Position numbers and translations under genes: made by a program. This document shows positions 4,424 to 6,149 of a stretch of 6,149 nt of DNA, one piece after another. Under the pieces are notes generated by a model. That model had not been told where the DNA came from. It searched no databases and saw nothing but the letters and a program-made list of their open reading frames with translations. The first letter of the stretch is position 1. Every line of letters begins with the position of its first letter. This DNA is from Pseudomonadota bacterium (GTDB lineage Bacteria; Pseudomonadota; Gammaproteobacteria; Acidiferrobacterales; UBA6901): positions 1 to 6,149 of the forward strand of contig JAJXUF010000176.1 of NCBI GenBank assembly GCA_021783175.1, in the 5' to 3' direction.

Positions 4424-6149
4424 ATGAGTGCGTTCAAGAATATATCTATCATGGCGGGCATTGCCGTCGCGGCAGTGCTGCCCACCATCTGGACCAATCC
4501 CTATTATGTCCATCTGATGGTCGTAATTGGAATCTATGCGATCCTGTTGCTCGGTCTCGATATCGTGGTGGGCTACGTCGGCGAAGTATCGCTGGGTCAC
4601 GCCGCGTTGTTCGGGATCGGCTCCTATACCGCCGGCGTGCTGCATTTCCAGCTGGCCTGGCCGTTCCTGCTGGCAGTTCCGGCAAGCATCCTCGTCACCG
4701 CATTTTTTGGCGCGATACTCGCTTTGCCTGCGCTGCGCGTGAACGGTCCCTACCTGGCGATGGTGACCCTGGCCTTCGGCACCATCATCCAGATATTGAT
4801 CAACGAGATGACTTTCCTCACCAACGGCCCGCTCGGGCTGTCCGTACGCAAACCGATATGGTTTGGCCACCAGATCACCGGTGCTGACTATTACTACATC
4901 GTGCTGGTGGCGCTGGTGCTGACCCTGTTTGTCGTGCAGCGCATCCTGAAATCGCATCTGGGCCGCGCCTTCGAAGCCCTGCACGACAGCCCTATCGCGT
5001 CGGACTGCATGGGCGTGAGCGTGTATGCCTACAAGGTCTACGCCTTCGTGTTGAGCGCCGGCATTGCCGGGCTGGCGGGCAGCCTGTACACCTATTCCGA
5101 GGAATACATCTCGCCCAACACCTACAGCTTCGAACTCACCATATTGTTCCTGCTGGCGGTCATCATGGGCGGACGCAAGACGCGTACCGGTCCTGTCCTC
5201 GGCGCAATCATCATCGTGATGTTGCCGAATGTATTGTCCGACATCGATCTGTTCCGCAAGATTTCCACCGGCATTGCCGTGATTGCGGTTGTGTATTCGG
5301 CGTATATGGTGGCGGTCAGGTTGCGCAGTCTGAAGCAGGTAACACTACCGGTGCTGGTCACAGTCGCACTGGCGATATCGGGTTACGTGATGGACAACAT
5401 CACGGACCAGCGCCTGACGATATTCGGCGTGATGATCCTGTTCGTGGTGTATTACCTGCCGAACGGCATCATGGGCTTCCTGCGCAGCATCATCGTGAAG
5501 ATCAAGCCGCAGTGGATACATCGCCATATCGCGATATTGGAGCAAGGCGACAAGCAGCATGTGTGGTCGGTGCCGGATCGCCCGGTTAACGCCAGCGGCT
5601 TTCTGCTGGAAGCGCGCAAGATCGTGATGCAGTTCGGCGGCCTGAAAGCGCTGAACGAAGTCAGCCTGCAGATCGCAAAGGGGACGGTGCACGGCCTGAT
5701 CGGCCCCAACGGCTCGGGCAAGAGCACCACCATGAACGTGCTGACCGGCATTTACCGACCCACGTCTGGCGAGATCGAATTCAACGGCAAGGTCATCACC
5801 GGTGCGACGCCCTCGTCCATTGCCGGGGAAGGCATCGCGCGCACTTTCCAGAACGTGCAGTTGTTCGGCGAAATGACCGCCATCGAGAACGTGCTGGTCG
5901 GTCTGCACCACACATATAAACACCGCCTGATCGATGTCGTGTTCCAGACCCCGCGCTGCCGCAGGGAAAAGAATGCGGCGGAAGTACGCGCCGCCAGCCT
6001 GCTGCAGTTCGTCGGCCTGGCCGATCTCGCCAACGAGGAAGCGCGCAATCTGCCCTACGGCAAGCAGCGTCTGCTGGAGATCGCCCGCGCATTGGCATTG
6101 AACCCGAGCCTGTTGTTGCTGGACGAACCTGCCGCCGGCCTGACCGCGC
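4424..6149 (+). CDS. Fused ABC importer subunit: LivM-type permease joined to LivG-type ATPase, 3' truncated
   Basis: The frame is open from the ATG at 4424 to the window edge, 575 codons without a stop. AAGG at 4414-4417, inside the end of the previous gene, serves as ribosome binding site. Residues 1-355 are a LivM-type permease, with GYVGEVSLGHAALFGIGSYTAG (50-71) and the ATPase-docking loop GRAFEALHDSPIASDCMGVS (180-199). A hydrophilic linker (about 356-392) leads in frame to the nucleotide-binding domain. That domain has Walker A GPNGSGKST (427-435), a Q-loop in RTFQNVQLF (473-481, Gln476), signature LPYGKQ (543-548) and Walker B LLLLDE (563-568). The H-loop region lies beyond the window. 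In E. coli LivM and LivG are separate; here one chain carries channel half and motor. An extra hydrophobic stretch at about 282-323 is also present in the permease part. A LivF-type second ATPase should follow. Family assignment is firm; the substrate is unknown. Confidence 0.93.
   Translation, partial: MSAFKNISIMAGIAVAAVLPTIWTNPYYVHLMVVIGIYAILLLGLDIVVGYVGEVSLGHAALFGIGSYTAGVLHFQLAWPFLLAVPASILVTAFFGAILALPALRVNGPYLAMVTLAFGTIIQILINEMTFLTNGPLGLSVRKPIWFGHQITGADYYYIVLVALVLTLFVVQRILKSHLGRAFEALHDSPIASDCMGVSVYAYKVYAFVLSAGIAGLAGSLYTYSEEYISPNTYSFELTILFLLAVIMGGRKTRTGPVLGAIIIVMLPNVLSDIDLFRKISTGIAVIAVVYSAYMVAVRLRSLKQVTLPVLVTVALAISGYVMDNITDQRLTIFGVMILFVVYYLPNGIMGFLRSIIVKIKPQWIHRHIAILEQGDKQHVWSVPDRPVNASGFLLEARKIVMQFGGLKALNEVSLQIAKGTVHGLIGPNGSGKSTTMNVLTGIYRPTSGEIEFNGKVITGATPSSIAGEGIARTFQNVQLFGEMTAIENVLVGLHHTYKHRLIDVVFQTPRCRREKNAAEVRAASLLQFVGLADLANEEARNLPYGKQRLLEIARALALNPSLLLLDEPAAGLTA

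Overview
The window is a compact, single-strand stretch of a moderately GC-rich proteobacterial chromosome. Every supported gene lies on the + strand. Protein style, gene order and the fused LivM-LivG permease/ATPase suggest a betaproteobacterium. A Gallionellaceae/Nitrosomonadales-type host is a low-confidence guess, because nothing in the window (no rRNA or marker gene) fixes the taxon.

Region 1 (1-2072) is a two-gene metabolic unit. The first gene, cut by the left edge, is the C-terminal half of a ketopantoate-reductase-family (ApbA/PanE) oxidoreductase with its substrate-pocket residues intact. After a 33-nt gap comes a complete 512-aa adenylate-forming enzyme. It reads most like the Pcs60/AAE3 oxalate-CoA ligase group rather than a long-chain fatty-acid ligase. 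Together they suggest activation of oxalate to oxalyl-CoA and possible reduction to glyoxylate, as proposed for the PanE2 homologue in Methylobacterium extorquens. That pathway reading is inference.

Region 2 (2073-2268) is a 196-nt, relatively AT-rich gap without a gene. It carries an 11-bp tandem repeat, a 38-bp two-part inverted repeat and a weak -24/-12 (sigma54-like) match. It is the likely regulatory region for the transporter operon.

Region 3 (2269-6149) is an ABC importer of the hydrophobic amino acid/amide (HAAT, Liv-type) family. It comprises a periplasmic binding protein, a LivH-type permease, and a single reading frame joining a LivM-type permease to a LivG-type ATPase, which runs off the right edge. 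A perfect 12-bp stem-loop and a short tandem repeat sit between the binding-protein and permease genes, a usual place to set unequal expression of the two. A LivF-type ATPase would be expected just beyond the window. The transported substrate cannot be read from the sequence. The neighbouring CoA ligase makes oxalate or another small carboxylate or amide a testable idea.
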